From Halisarca cf. caerulea (taxonomy: Eukaryota > Porifera > Demospongiae > Chondrillida > Halisarcidae): DNA of 12,500 bases. The position numbers and the translations under genes were made by a program. Of this stretch, positions 1-7,900 are shown piece after piece. The DNA lies in the NCBI GenBank assembly GCA_963170055.1, contig CAUJGJ010000397.1, positions 4,322,501 to 4,335,000 of the forward strand. The letters are read 5' to 3'. The notes beneath the pieces were generated by a model. The model ran no database searches and had not been told where the DNA came from. It saw only the letters and a list, made by a program, of their open reading frames with translations. Numbering within the stretch: the first letter of the stretch is position 1; each line of letters begins with the position of its first letter.

Positions 1-1229
1 GATACGTTAAGGTTAAAGGCTCGTGTCTTCAGAAGTGCTTTGAATATAGAGGGATTCTCCTATTCAAATGGATGACCATACGGCTTCAAACAACGCAATG
101 GCATTTCACTTCATGTTATCCATGGTGAAGCTGCTAGTGTTAGCAATGAGATCGTTCAATAAAGATGGAAGGAGAAGGATTCAAAATCTATTGCAGCTGT
201 CACAGTATGATCTATGTAATGTATACAATATGGACAAAACCGGCTTATTCTTTAGACTTCAGCCTGATAAACTCTTTCTACTGCACCTGTAAGGGGGGCA
301 AAAAAGAGCAAAGAGAGAATATCAGTAGCTCTTTGTGCCAATGCAGACAGCTCTGACAAGCTTAAGCCATTAGTTATGGGCAAAGCTGCTAGACCACAGT
401 GTTTCCCAAAGATGTTTAATGTACAATCGGTTGTACACTATTACCACAACAAGAAGGCATGGTTGACATCTGTTATCTTCACAAATTGACTAAAGAAATT
501 GAACAAGATAATGGCAGACAGGAAGAAGAACATCATCCTATTCATAGACAATGCCCCAAGCCGTGTTTATGATATAGAGCTCTCTCATGTGAAGTTTGAA
601 GCCTTTCCTACAAACACCACATTCCACTTACAACCTATGGATGCTGGCATCATTTGCAATTTTAAGCTTCACAACAAAAAGCAATTGCTTCAAGAGTATG
701 TTTCTCAAATTAATCGAAATGTAAAATACAAGCCCCTTGATCTTTAACAGACACTTTACTTGACAAAAGATTCGTGGGAAGCAGTAAAGCCAGAGACCAT
801 CGCAAACTGCTTTCGTCATACCGGCATATTACCTATGGGAACAGTCCCTGACCCTGCTGTCCAAGAAGAATCGCTTCATGACCTGTAGCAACTTATATAG
901 CGTGTTTCACCATCAGATCCTCTCAGTGCTGAAAAGTAGAATCCAGCTGTGTAGAAGAATTGACTAATAATGAGATTTTGGATTTTGTATGTGATAATGA
1001 CGAGTTGAGTGATGACAGTGATGAAGAGGAAGAAGAAACAGGAGGCCCACTGCCTTATTCACTGAGAGAGACTGAAACAGTCTGTGACAGACTACTGGCT
1101 ACCCTGGAGCAGTGTGAAAGCTTTTCAGAGACTCACTATTATGCAGTAAGAGACATCCAACGCAAACTTGGCCATGTACGGAGTAAGAACTCTGTGCAAA
1201 CACAGATAACTGACTATTTTCAGCACTGA
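1..1229 (+). pseudogene. Broken pogo/Tigger-type DDE transposase, 5' end outside the window
   Basis: This is a relic of a Tc1/mariner-superfamily (pogo/Tigger, DDE_1) transposase, which would have cut and pasted its own element. Joining frames by eye gives the end of the CENP-B-like DNA-binding region (frame 1, HVIHGEAASV near 109-138), then YNMDKTGLFF (frame 2, Asp codon 233-235). Frame 1 resumes by about 300 with KKSKERISVALCANAD, FIDNAPS (Asp 547-549), HLQPMDAGII (Asp 640-642) and IANCFRHTG. The acidic tail and final ITDYFQH (stop after 1229) are in frame 3. All three catalytic aspartates of the DDD triad are kept. In-frame stops at 70-72, 160-162, 487-489, 745-747, 886-888, 898-900 and 937-939, plus at least three frame changes, make it non-functional. 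Family assignment rests on the characteristic motif order and is firm; the subfamily is uncertain. Confidence 0.9.
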
Positions 1230-1481
1230 TAACATTTGGTATGGACATTCGTGCATGATGTTTTGTGTGCGGTAGGAATACACTGTTCTTTATAATATTG
1301 TGAACTTTTTTTGGCATGATTTCATGTAGATATTGTATGGTATCATGTATTTCATTGTATTGTTACTTTGAATACTTCACAAGGCAAGTAATACATAATA
1401 TGCTGTATACCTGGTTTATCCAACACCTGATTTATCTGACAATATTCTGAGGGAACAAACGGGTCAGATAACCCAGGGCTG
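1230..1481 (+). mobile_element. Probable 3' non-coding end of the pogo/Tigger element
   Basis: Downstream of the transposase relic, the sequence CCTGGTTTATCCAA (1410-1423) recurs as CCTGATTTATCTGA (1426-1439) and, inverted, as TCAGATAACCCAGG (about 1464-1477). Repeated TTATCC-type motifs near the ends are typical of some pogo-like elements. The element probably ends at ...CCAGGGCTG (1481), the complement of a CAG start. The matching 5' inverted repeat lies outside the window, so the boundary is inferred. The following bases are AC rather than the expected TA duplication. From here to 1578 I see nothing else. Confidence 0.55.
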
Positions 1482-1578
1482 ACCATATTAATATTGGCAA
1501 TGTGTATTGTAATAGCATATTGCAATGACACAAAGTACATATACTGTAATAACATAAGATTAATCTAATATGAAACAA

Positions 1579-1616
1579 ACAAGTGATTCGAGTTTAAACA
1601 AGTGATTCGAGTTTAA
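1579..1616. repeat. Perfect 19-bp tandem duplication at the end of copy A
   Basis: The unit ACAAGTGATTCGAGTTTAA occurs at 1579-1597 and again at 1598-1616. Copy B has only one unit. The unit is one arm of the terminal fold-back, so copy A carries a doubled end. Confidence 0.9.
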
Positions 1617-1660
1617 AAAACTCATGGGCCGCCTACGGCCCTGGAAACTCGAATCACTTG
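1598..1660. repeat. Terminal fold-back hairpin of copy A
   Basis: The outer arms CAAGTGATTCGAGTTT and AAACTCGAATCACTTG are perfect 16-bp complements. Nested inside is GGGCCG-CCTA-CGGCCC. The same structure ends copy B (8383-8445), and a partial inverted copy lies at 4296-4340. It is probably a terminal hairpin of the mobile family. Confidence 0.85.
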
Positions 1661-1728
1661 GAAATCTTTCTAATGGACTCAAAAGATCACTGTAAGAAAT
1701 GCATGGCTTTGAGTAGTGGTGTAGTAAA

Positions 1729-1730
<2 letters not shown>

Positions 1731-1762
<32 letters not shown>
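1731..1762. repeat. (GT)16 microsatellite
   Basis: This is an uninterrupted 32-bp GT tract inside copy A. In copy B the same site (8515-8539) is shorter and has one C interruption. Confidence 0.95.
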
Positions 1763-1763
<1 letters not shown>

Positions 1764-2326
1764 AAGTTTTAGCATTCAATAATCCAAACAATATATTGGA
1801 ATCATGATCTAGTCAGTGTTTTTAATTATAAATGACAGTGACAATTTCAATAAAAGTTAATACGCATGCATGCCATTCTGCACTACTATAATAATAGTAG
1901 TCCCAGGATGCACCACGAGGAGGTAGGCATGCTTTGCATCCCAGAGGATTGGATTCGTTTTAACTAGGGTCTGCAATAGTCCGTAAAACTCCTCCAATCC
2001 AAAATAAAAATGGTGCAATAAAATGCTATACATATAATGGTACAGGTGTACCGTTGTGTGATCCACCAGAATCACTTAAATGTGTAGCTATAGAATAAAG
2101 AACAGAATATACAATGTGATCTTTCAGCAGATCAATACAGTCAGCATGTTATAGTAATATTTTTTCCGTGCTAAGGTGCACAAGGTATCCAAAATTGGCC
2201 ACAAGTAGTCAATAGTATGATCATTGTGATCTATGCAAGTCTCCATTGGGCAGTGCAATGTGCATAGCCCAATATGTGAGACTATATACTAATGTACTGT
2301 TTACCATCAAAGGCACTGGAAGTTGT

Positions 2327-2423
2327 GTACCAAAGGAAGGTACTTTGGGAAAAGGTACTGCATACCGATGAAGGTAGCAAATACCAGAAGAAATGTATAC
2401 TGCGTACCAATATATGCAGGTAC
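2327..2423. repeat. Cluster of GGTAC/GTACC motifs
   Basis: GTACC or GGTAC occurs at 2327, 2339, 2354, 2404 and 2419, with ATACC variants between. The cluster is kept in copy B (about 9100-9197). The function is unknown; it could be an internal iterated binding site of the element. Confidence 0.5.
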
Positions 2424-2544
2424 AGAATGTAAAGGGTGATATACTGTGCCATAATTCCCAACCTTTTATAGTTGTACTCAATTTGCAGAGTGGTGTAAAC
2501 TTAAGGTTGAGGTGGCACTGACTACCTATATATGGGGTTCAATG

Positions 2545-2673
2545 TGTAATGATTAGCCATTTGCCTTTGTTCTATGGATGTATAGACATGACTAACATAT
2601 ACTCCCCAATGACATGTATTCTTCCCTTATATAGGCTATAGGATTGCTTATTAAATGCAAATGGCTCATTACA
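2545..2673. repeat. Internal inverted repeat in copy A
   Basis: TGTAATGATTAGCCATTTGC (2545-2564) pairs with GCAAATGGCTCATTACA (2657-2673), apart from a 3-nt bulge, across about 92 bp. The same pair is present in copy B. Confidence 0.7.
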
Positions 2674-2831
2674 AGTGTTTGCTCAAACATGAACTCTAAA
2701 TTTCAACCACCTTATCTATATGGGCAATAACTACTCTAAATGCATTTGCAAGATGACCCAAATAACTGGACTCTGAGCAGGGGCGTTGCAAAAGCTGTAC
2801 AGACTTGGAGTCTGCATGGAAATGTAGTCTA

Positions 2832-3698
2832 CGCAGGTGTGACATGTGCACATGTGCAATGTTACAAAAATGGCCGCCCTAAAGTCGGCTGAAATCAACC
2901 CCCACTTTTCTTGCGTTTAGTGTATTCATGGAATACAAGAAACATACAAAACATCGATATGACTATTAAATGCAACAACAGTTCACTCAACTTTGTTGTC
3001 AATACTTCGCAAAGCCGAAAAAACGACCACAGATTCGGACCTTGAAAATAACTTTAGTGCAAAACCCGGTCATGTAAACCATTGTTTAGAACAGCCATAC
3101 TTTGTCAAGACCTTTCTAACATCAATATCTAAACTTTCACCGTTGTCGAACTTACCATTCTCTTTCGTTCCTGAGATGTCCATCAAAATGTTCATTTTGA
3201 CAAAGAGCAAAACCACAAACTTGTGCACATGTCGGGAATGGAGTATGCTATCAAAATCGACAATGGTGAAAATTTAGTTTTACCTATCGTGATCAAACTC
3301 CCGCGACATGGCTCCTCTACACAACCGTTTAGATGACCGGGTTTTTGAAAGAAATTCACTTGTTGCAAAAGTCTCTCTCTCGCCGTTTGTCACAAGGTGG
3401 TCACGCAATATGATGACGTCACCAAGCATCGGTAACGATCGGTGACATTGAATTTTCTTCTAGCACGAACGAATAACTATTAGAACGTTTTGAAAACACG
3501 AAATGTGCAAACTATTGCGATATTCGATACAATTCACTTCGGTTTGAGAAAGAGAAGGCCTATATTTCAAGCCGACTTCATAAACATTCACGTGACTAAA
3601 GCATGTACATTAGTAAAACGTGTAAATTTTGAATTAAATTCCTTTGTAAACCACACAACGCCCCTCTGTTTACAGAATATGCACATGTTATACCTGCG
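2832..3698. mobile_element. 867-bp MITE-like element with 19-bp TIRs and TA target duplication
   Basis: The left end CGCAGGTGTGACATGTGCA and right end TGCACATGTTATACCTGCG are inverted repeats matching at 17 of 19 positions. TA flanks each side (2830-2831 and 3699-3700). Copy B has the uninterrupted site ...AATGTAGTCTAATTGCAT... with a single TA, which defines the insertion exactly. A further inverted match lies inside (AAGTCGGCTGAAAT near 2882 against ATTTCAAGCCGACTT near 3566). No transposase is recognisable; the small open frames have no known motifs and one runs past the element end. TA duplication suggests a non-autonomous Tc1/mariner-type element, but the TIR is not one I recognise. Confidence 0.92.
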
Positions 3699-3884
3699 TA
3701 ATTGCATAAAAGTTCAGTTTTGGTTTCTATCTAATTCATTCAAGTTAGACTATCACGTTCAACAATATTACATTGTTGACCAAGAGGTGCTTCACAAAAC
3801 ATGAAAGCTAAAGAATGCCATCAAGAGGTATTCATTCATGGATGGCTTCGTGCATAACAGCAACATGCTGTTATTTTAATAGTA

Positions 3885-4042
3885 GCATAACATTAGTGGT
3901 TTCCTAATATTTAATAGTTTGAATTTCTTTTTAGACAAAACGCATTTAAATGCTAATCTTATGCTTTTGATTTAGTTCAACAATAATTAATGTTGTTGTC
4001 AATAGTGCTTCACTGACGAGGAAGCGGTCATTACCATCACAG
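3885..4042. other. Short spacer between copy A and the composite insertion
   Basis: This is AT-rich sequence unique in the window. It holds a small hairpin (AACAA...TTGTT near 3979-3997) and no gene that I can see. Confidence 0.6.
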
Positions 4043-4097
4043 ATTATTTTATAATTTTTGGGCCGCCGGAAGGCGGCCCTATATTGTTTTTACTTTC

Positions 4098-4133
4098 ACC
4101 GGAAGTGTCCGGAACGTCCGGAACGATGTCTAG

Positions 4134-4164
<31 letters not shown>

Positions 4165-4188
4165 AACAACATGGCGGACGCAAAGTCG
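4098..4188 (+). promoter_or_regulatory. ETS-site promoter and first-exon-like sequence, probably captured
   Basis: ACCGGAAGTG (4098-4107) is a consensus ETS binding site. It is followed by two tandem GTCCGGAAC units (4107-4124). ACATGGCGGACGC (4169-4181) gives an ATG in the ATGGCGG context common at animal first exons. Reading M-A-D-A-K-S, it runs straight into GTACGT at 4189, a good 5' splice donor. This is the layout of a TATA-less housekeeping promoter with a short coding first exon. No continuation follows before the element's end hairpin. An (AT)14 tract lies between the ETS site and the ATG. Confidence 0.4.
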
Positions 4189-4295
4189 GTACGTAATCTT
4201 TCGGCTATATTTCGGTAAAATTCGTTCGTTCGCTTCTGATTTTATCAGCGAAGAGTCTTTTCGACCAGAAGAGTTCTTCGAAGACAATTTCCAAG

Positions 4296-4340
4296 CGATT
4301 CGAGTTTCCAGGGCCGTGGGCGGCCCACGAGTTTTTTAAA
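4296..4340 (+). repeat. Third, inverted partial copy of the terminal fold-back
   Basis: From about 4290 to 4340 the sequence matches the reverse complement of 8399-8446, with GATTCGAGTTTCCAGGGCCG and CCACGAGTTTTTTAAA shared. It differs at two sites in the core and arm. The match stops at AAAC, where the outer arm should continue. Together with copy B it places the hairpin, in opposite orientations, on both sides of the Helitron coding segment. Confidence 0.8.
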
Positions 4341-4423
4341 CGTATCACTGCTACACACGACACCATCCATTCAATTATTTTATAATTTTTGAATGGATGG
4401 TGTCGTGTGTAGCAGTGATACGT
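4340..4423. repeat. Perfect 35-bp inverted repeat (fold-back) with 14-nt loop
   Basis: Left arm 4340-4374 and right arm 4389-4423 are exact reverse complements, beginning ACGTATCACTGC and ending GCAGTGATACGT. Such a long perfect stem implies recent origin. It does not look like a transcription terminator, because there is no adjacent T tract matched to a gene end. An inverted duplication of the flank created at insertion is the simplest reading. Confidence 0.9.
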
Positions 4424-4716
4424 GCTCCTACATTCAAAGTAGCATATATCTTATGCATAACCTTTCACACTGGGTGATATATGGGGAGAACCTATGTATG
4501 TGTCTAAGAATCTAAGAATTATTCTAGTTTGGCCTATGGTTGATTTGAATATTAGTATTTACTATATAGTTTTTATTTGGGCATGTTAGCTATCACGCAT
4601 ATATACTTCAACAGCAATTTTGACATTTCTAACTACAAAAAGAAGATTTTATTGATTGCCTTCATAAATGAAATAATATAGGGAGCATGCACGTTCTGGC
4701 CCCTATATGATTTCAG
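4424..4716. other. AT-rich sequence downstream of the Helitron frame
   Basis: On the minus strand this follows the Helitron coding region and should hold its 3' non-coding end. I see no clear CTRR-terminated hairpin and no gene. Confidence 0.5.
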
Positions 4717-4923
4717 TTATGAAGCGTCATATGAGGAACGAATCAAATTTTGATATCCTTTGGAAACATGAGGCGAAAGTAAAAGTTGTAAATAATTACA
4801 AAATATAATTACATGTGCATAAACACAGTCCTCGATACAATAATTATTACATTTCACACCCCCTGCTTCTTGCAAAAGTTTGCTCCATTCCCTTTCTGTA
4901 ATTGCTGTAATATTTTCTTCATT
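4717..4923 (-). pseudogene. In-frame continuation of the Helitron OTU region beyond a TGA
   Basis: After the TGA at 4926-4924 the same frame stays open for 68 more codons, to TAA at 4719-4717. It begins NEENITAITEREWSKLLQEAGG. The acidic/Trp-containing start could continue the OTU fold, and the TGA could be a mutated Trp codon. The later part (Cys/Tyr-rich) does not resemble OTU, and the catalytic His region is not recognisable. It may equally be chance. Confidence 0.35.
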
Positions 4924-7900
4924 TCAATCCACATTACGTAATAATAGTTGTGTACTAGGCTTCATTACCTCAAACATATGCTCCTTATTTTCTAATAAGC
5001 TGTACACAGTGATTGCTCTCAGATGTGCTGTATATTCTTCTGTACCATGCAGTGCAATGGAGATGGTATTGTACATACAGTTCCCATCACCCGTGGTCCT
5101 CACTGGAACATATTGTGATGTAAATGAGGGCAAAAGTTCCTCTTGTACAGACATGTCCACCACATGAGTTTCCACATTGAAAATGTCATTTTCCTGTTTG
5201 TTAACCTCATTTATTAAAGTTTTCATAGCAATCTTGTTATCTTCCATCAATTCTTTTAATTCTTCCAATGACTCTTTCTTTTTACTTTTGAGAATGTCCT
5301 CAATGTTCTGCATAAATTCTCTCACCTCCTTAGTGCATGTTGGGCGAATTTCTTGACTTGATAATTGTACTACTGGTACGTCTCTCTTCCTTTCCTCCAA
5401 GACGTCCCTCAACAAAAAGTCATCCAAATCTGTTTCCATCATGCTTATATCTTGAAGAGAAGTGGGTGGTTCATCCTCCTGAGACTGTGATAAATCCACC
5501 GGCAGCACCTCTGAATAATTGTCTTGACTTGGCTGACTACAAGCAACGGCATGCTGTGTACTTCTCAAATGCTCCATCTCCTTGTCCACCCTTTTGTTGG
5601 CATAAAGCTTCTTGGGTTCAAATTTCACCAGTGCTATGCCATTTAATGTCCTCACTCGACTTAATGCCACATAAGACATTCCGGCCTCAAGCACTTTCTC
5701 TCCAAGGTCCAACACAGCAGAATCAAGTGACAGACCTTGCACTTTGTGTAAAGTGGCGGCCCAACACAAAATCAAGGGTATATGAGTCCGCTGTAGAACA
5801 GTGCCTTGCCGTCCATAGAATCGCACCGACAAGGGTTCAATGGCCACTGCCTCTTGTTGTCCATTGAGGATGCACACTTTGGTAAACTGTCCAACTCTTG
5901 GATCGTGAAACTTTACATATACGATTTCAGGTAAGGCTCCACGTGAGGGCTGTGTATTCTGTTTTCCACCCCACTTGAATCCCACAATGACTCCTTGGGC
6001 TCCATTCACTAGTCCATCTCCACACTTGATGTTACGTTGTAGCATAACTTCAGCTCCTAGTGCCATCTTTAGCCTTCTTGGTAGTCCTCCACATTCCTTG
6101 TCATCCTCTGGAATTAATTCTTCGGTAACTTTCTCATACGAGACTGCCCCATAAGTCGATCTTCTGTTTTCTAAAAGCACATGATCGGCTTCAAATTCAA
6201 AGATTGGAGTATTTGAAGAGAGTTTCATCGATTCTCCTTCATTAAATGCATTGCAATCTGCAACACGAGGAAACAACCTTAGAGCCTTTTCAAATGGTGG
6301 TTTTGATAGATCAATGTTGTTTCCTACCACCATGCGACTTTCCAGCAACTTGATATCCTGTTCCGTTTGCTTTCCTACACGAACACGATTCAACAGGTCT
6401 GAAAAGGACGAATCCTTTTGTTGTCTCACATTTTCAGTTAATTCTACTATTTGAAAGCAGTCCTTCCAAAGGTGAGATGCCAAGCATTTCGACTGCAGTT
6501 TTGTCACACTAAACACAAAGTGTCCATTGACAGGTGAGAGCTGATAAAAGTCACCAACTGCAATCACATTCAGTCCTCCAAAGATGTCATCATTGGCAAA
6601 TATCTCACACAGTCGATAGTGGACAGACTGGAGAACTTCGTAAGATACCATGCTAATTTCATCAATGATGATGGTATGTATGCCTCTCCACAGCATCCTC
6701 AGCTCTCGAAGTGCTGCAGCTGTTAACTTTAAATGGTAGGCAGACCTTCTATGCTCAACTTGAAGATTAAGAGCTCTGTGAATTGTTAGGCCATCCACAT
6801 TGAATGCAGCTACATCTGTTGGTGCCATGACCATGCATCCATGCACTTGATCACTCCCTTGCACTGACCTCTCAATATGTTCTCTGATGGCACGAATCAC
6901 ATAAGACTTTCCCGTCCCTGCACCACCAGTTATGAAGATGCGGATGGGCTTGGGTAGGGCCTCCTGTCCGAGATGAAATTTGTGTAACGAGCTAGTGTAC
7001 TGTACTACCATGTCAAATGCTTCTCTCTGTTTTGCATTCAAATTGCATACCAATTCTGTGAAGGCCTTATCAGTGAGACGCATGCGTGTGAGGGCTCCAT
7101 TGGCATTATCGTCGTCTGCTACTGTGGGAAGAGCATCTACATCCACCTGTTCATCTTGGACATAATTTTCAGCATTGTGTAAACCATGGTCCAGCTCCTC
7201 TGGTACATGAGTAGCATCTTCCCGTTCACCATGTTGAACATTTGGTGCAACCAAATCCATGTATGCGCCATCAGAAACTGCTTGCAATTGCTGCACTGCT
7301 CTTTGTACTTCTTCTGCAAAAGTATGGTGTTCACAATTTAGCACTTTCATCTCCTTTTCACGAGCAATAAAAGCTGACAATGTGCTGTCGTGCTTTAGAA
7401 GTAAGTCCTCCCTTTCACGTCTCCACGGAATGTACAACAGCAACAGTGAATAGTAATACTCGTCACCGTGACTTTGTGGTGTCATAATGGGTGTTCGAAG
7501 GCATGCTTGCTTTGTACGAAGTTTGATCCATCCCAGATTACCTTGCAATTTGAATCGAGGCTGTATGTGACGCCTACTGCTGCCCTTTGGTGTGTCATCC
7601 CTATATACACTATCATACCATACAGAAAAGTGAGCCAACGTCATCTTCTCAAATTCATCTTCCTGTGGTCTTGCAGCATATCTGTCAAATAGTCCAGGTT
7701 GAAAAAGATTTGTATCCATGTCATCCAGCTCAAGTAACTCGGACCGATTCTTGAGAATCCTTGTTCTCTTTTCGGGAGGAACAGTGTTGACAAAGACAAC
7801 TTTACGCGACGAATCCTTTAATGGTAAGTGGCACAACCGATAGGCTGCTTCTTGGCCACTTAGCTGCCTATGTGAAAGCATAGTGTTTCCCAATTTAGAT

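Larger units (their letters stand above)
1579..3884 (-). mobile_element. 1.4-kb non-autonomous repeat, copy A, carrying a nested insertion
   Basis: The sequence is repeated almost base for base at 8383-9790 (copy B). Copies differ by scattered substitutions, a microsatellite length difference and one 867-bp insertion in A. One end (1598) is a long fold-back with a GGGCCG/CGGCCC core. The other end has a 7-bp hairpin (3856-3872) followed by TTTTAATAGTA. Read on the minus strand, it begins TACTATTAAAA and ends in a GC-rich hairpin. That layout recalls Helitron-like non-autonomous elements, but no clear 5' TC or 3' CTRR terminus is visible, so the class is unproven. No transposase is encoded. 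The short open frames in it look incidental. Confidence 0.75.
4061..4373 (+). mobile_element. Composite insertion with GC-rich hairpins at both sides
   Basis: It starts with the hairpin GGGCCGCC-GGAA-GGCGGCCC (4060-4079), an 8-bp perfect stem. Next come an ETS-site/first-exon-like segment, an (AT)n tract (4134-4161) and unrecognised sequence. Then follows GGGCCG..GGCGGCCCACGAG (4314-4333), which matches in inverted orientation the terminal fold-back of copies A and B. It ends with an inverted copy of its own downstream flank. It looks like a non-autonomous element that has captured host sequence. The class is uncertain. Confidence 0.55.
4043..4391. repeat. 18-bp direct repeats flanking an inserted segment
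   Basis: ATTATTTTATAATTTTTG occurs at 4043-4060 and exactly again at 4374-4391. Together they bound 4061-4373 like a long target-site duplication. The second copy also forms most of the loop of the fold-back at 4340-4423, so the duplication and the fold-back probably arose in one event. Confidence 0.8.

Noticed and set aside
1857..2075. 72-residue minus-strand open frame, shared by copies A and B (8624-8848)
   Set aside because: Conservation is no higher than for the surrounding non-coding repeat, and the peptide shows no recognisable motif.
3490..3804. 104-residue plus-strand open frame
   Set aside because: It runs across the right TIR of the 867-bp element into the host repeat, so it is not a natural unit of either.
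4058..4339. 93-residue plus-strand open frame over the composite insertion
   Set aside because: It reads through an AT microsatellite and hairpins; the short ATGGCGG exon-like reading in another frame is more sensible.
4340..4423. Fold-back as a transcription terminator or microRNA precursor
   Set aside because: No gene ends into it and the perfect stem with an AT loop fits a recent inverted duplication better; small-RNA data would be needed to revive the idea.
5337..5867. 176-residue plus-strand open frame
   Set aside because: It is antisense to the Helitron helicase region, whose motifs are unmistakable.
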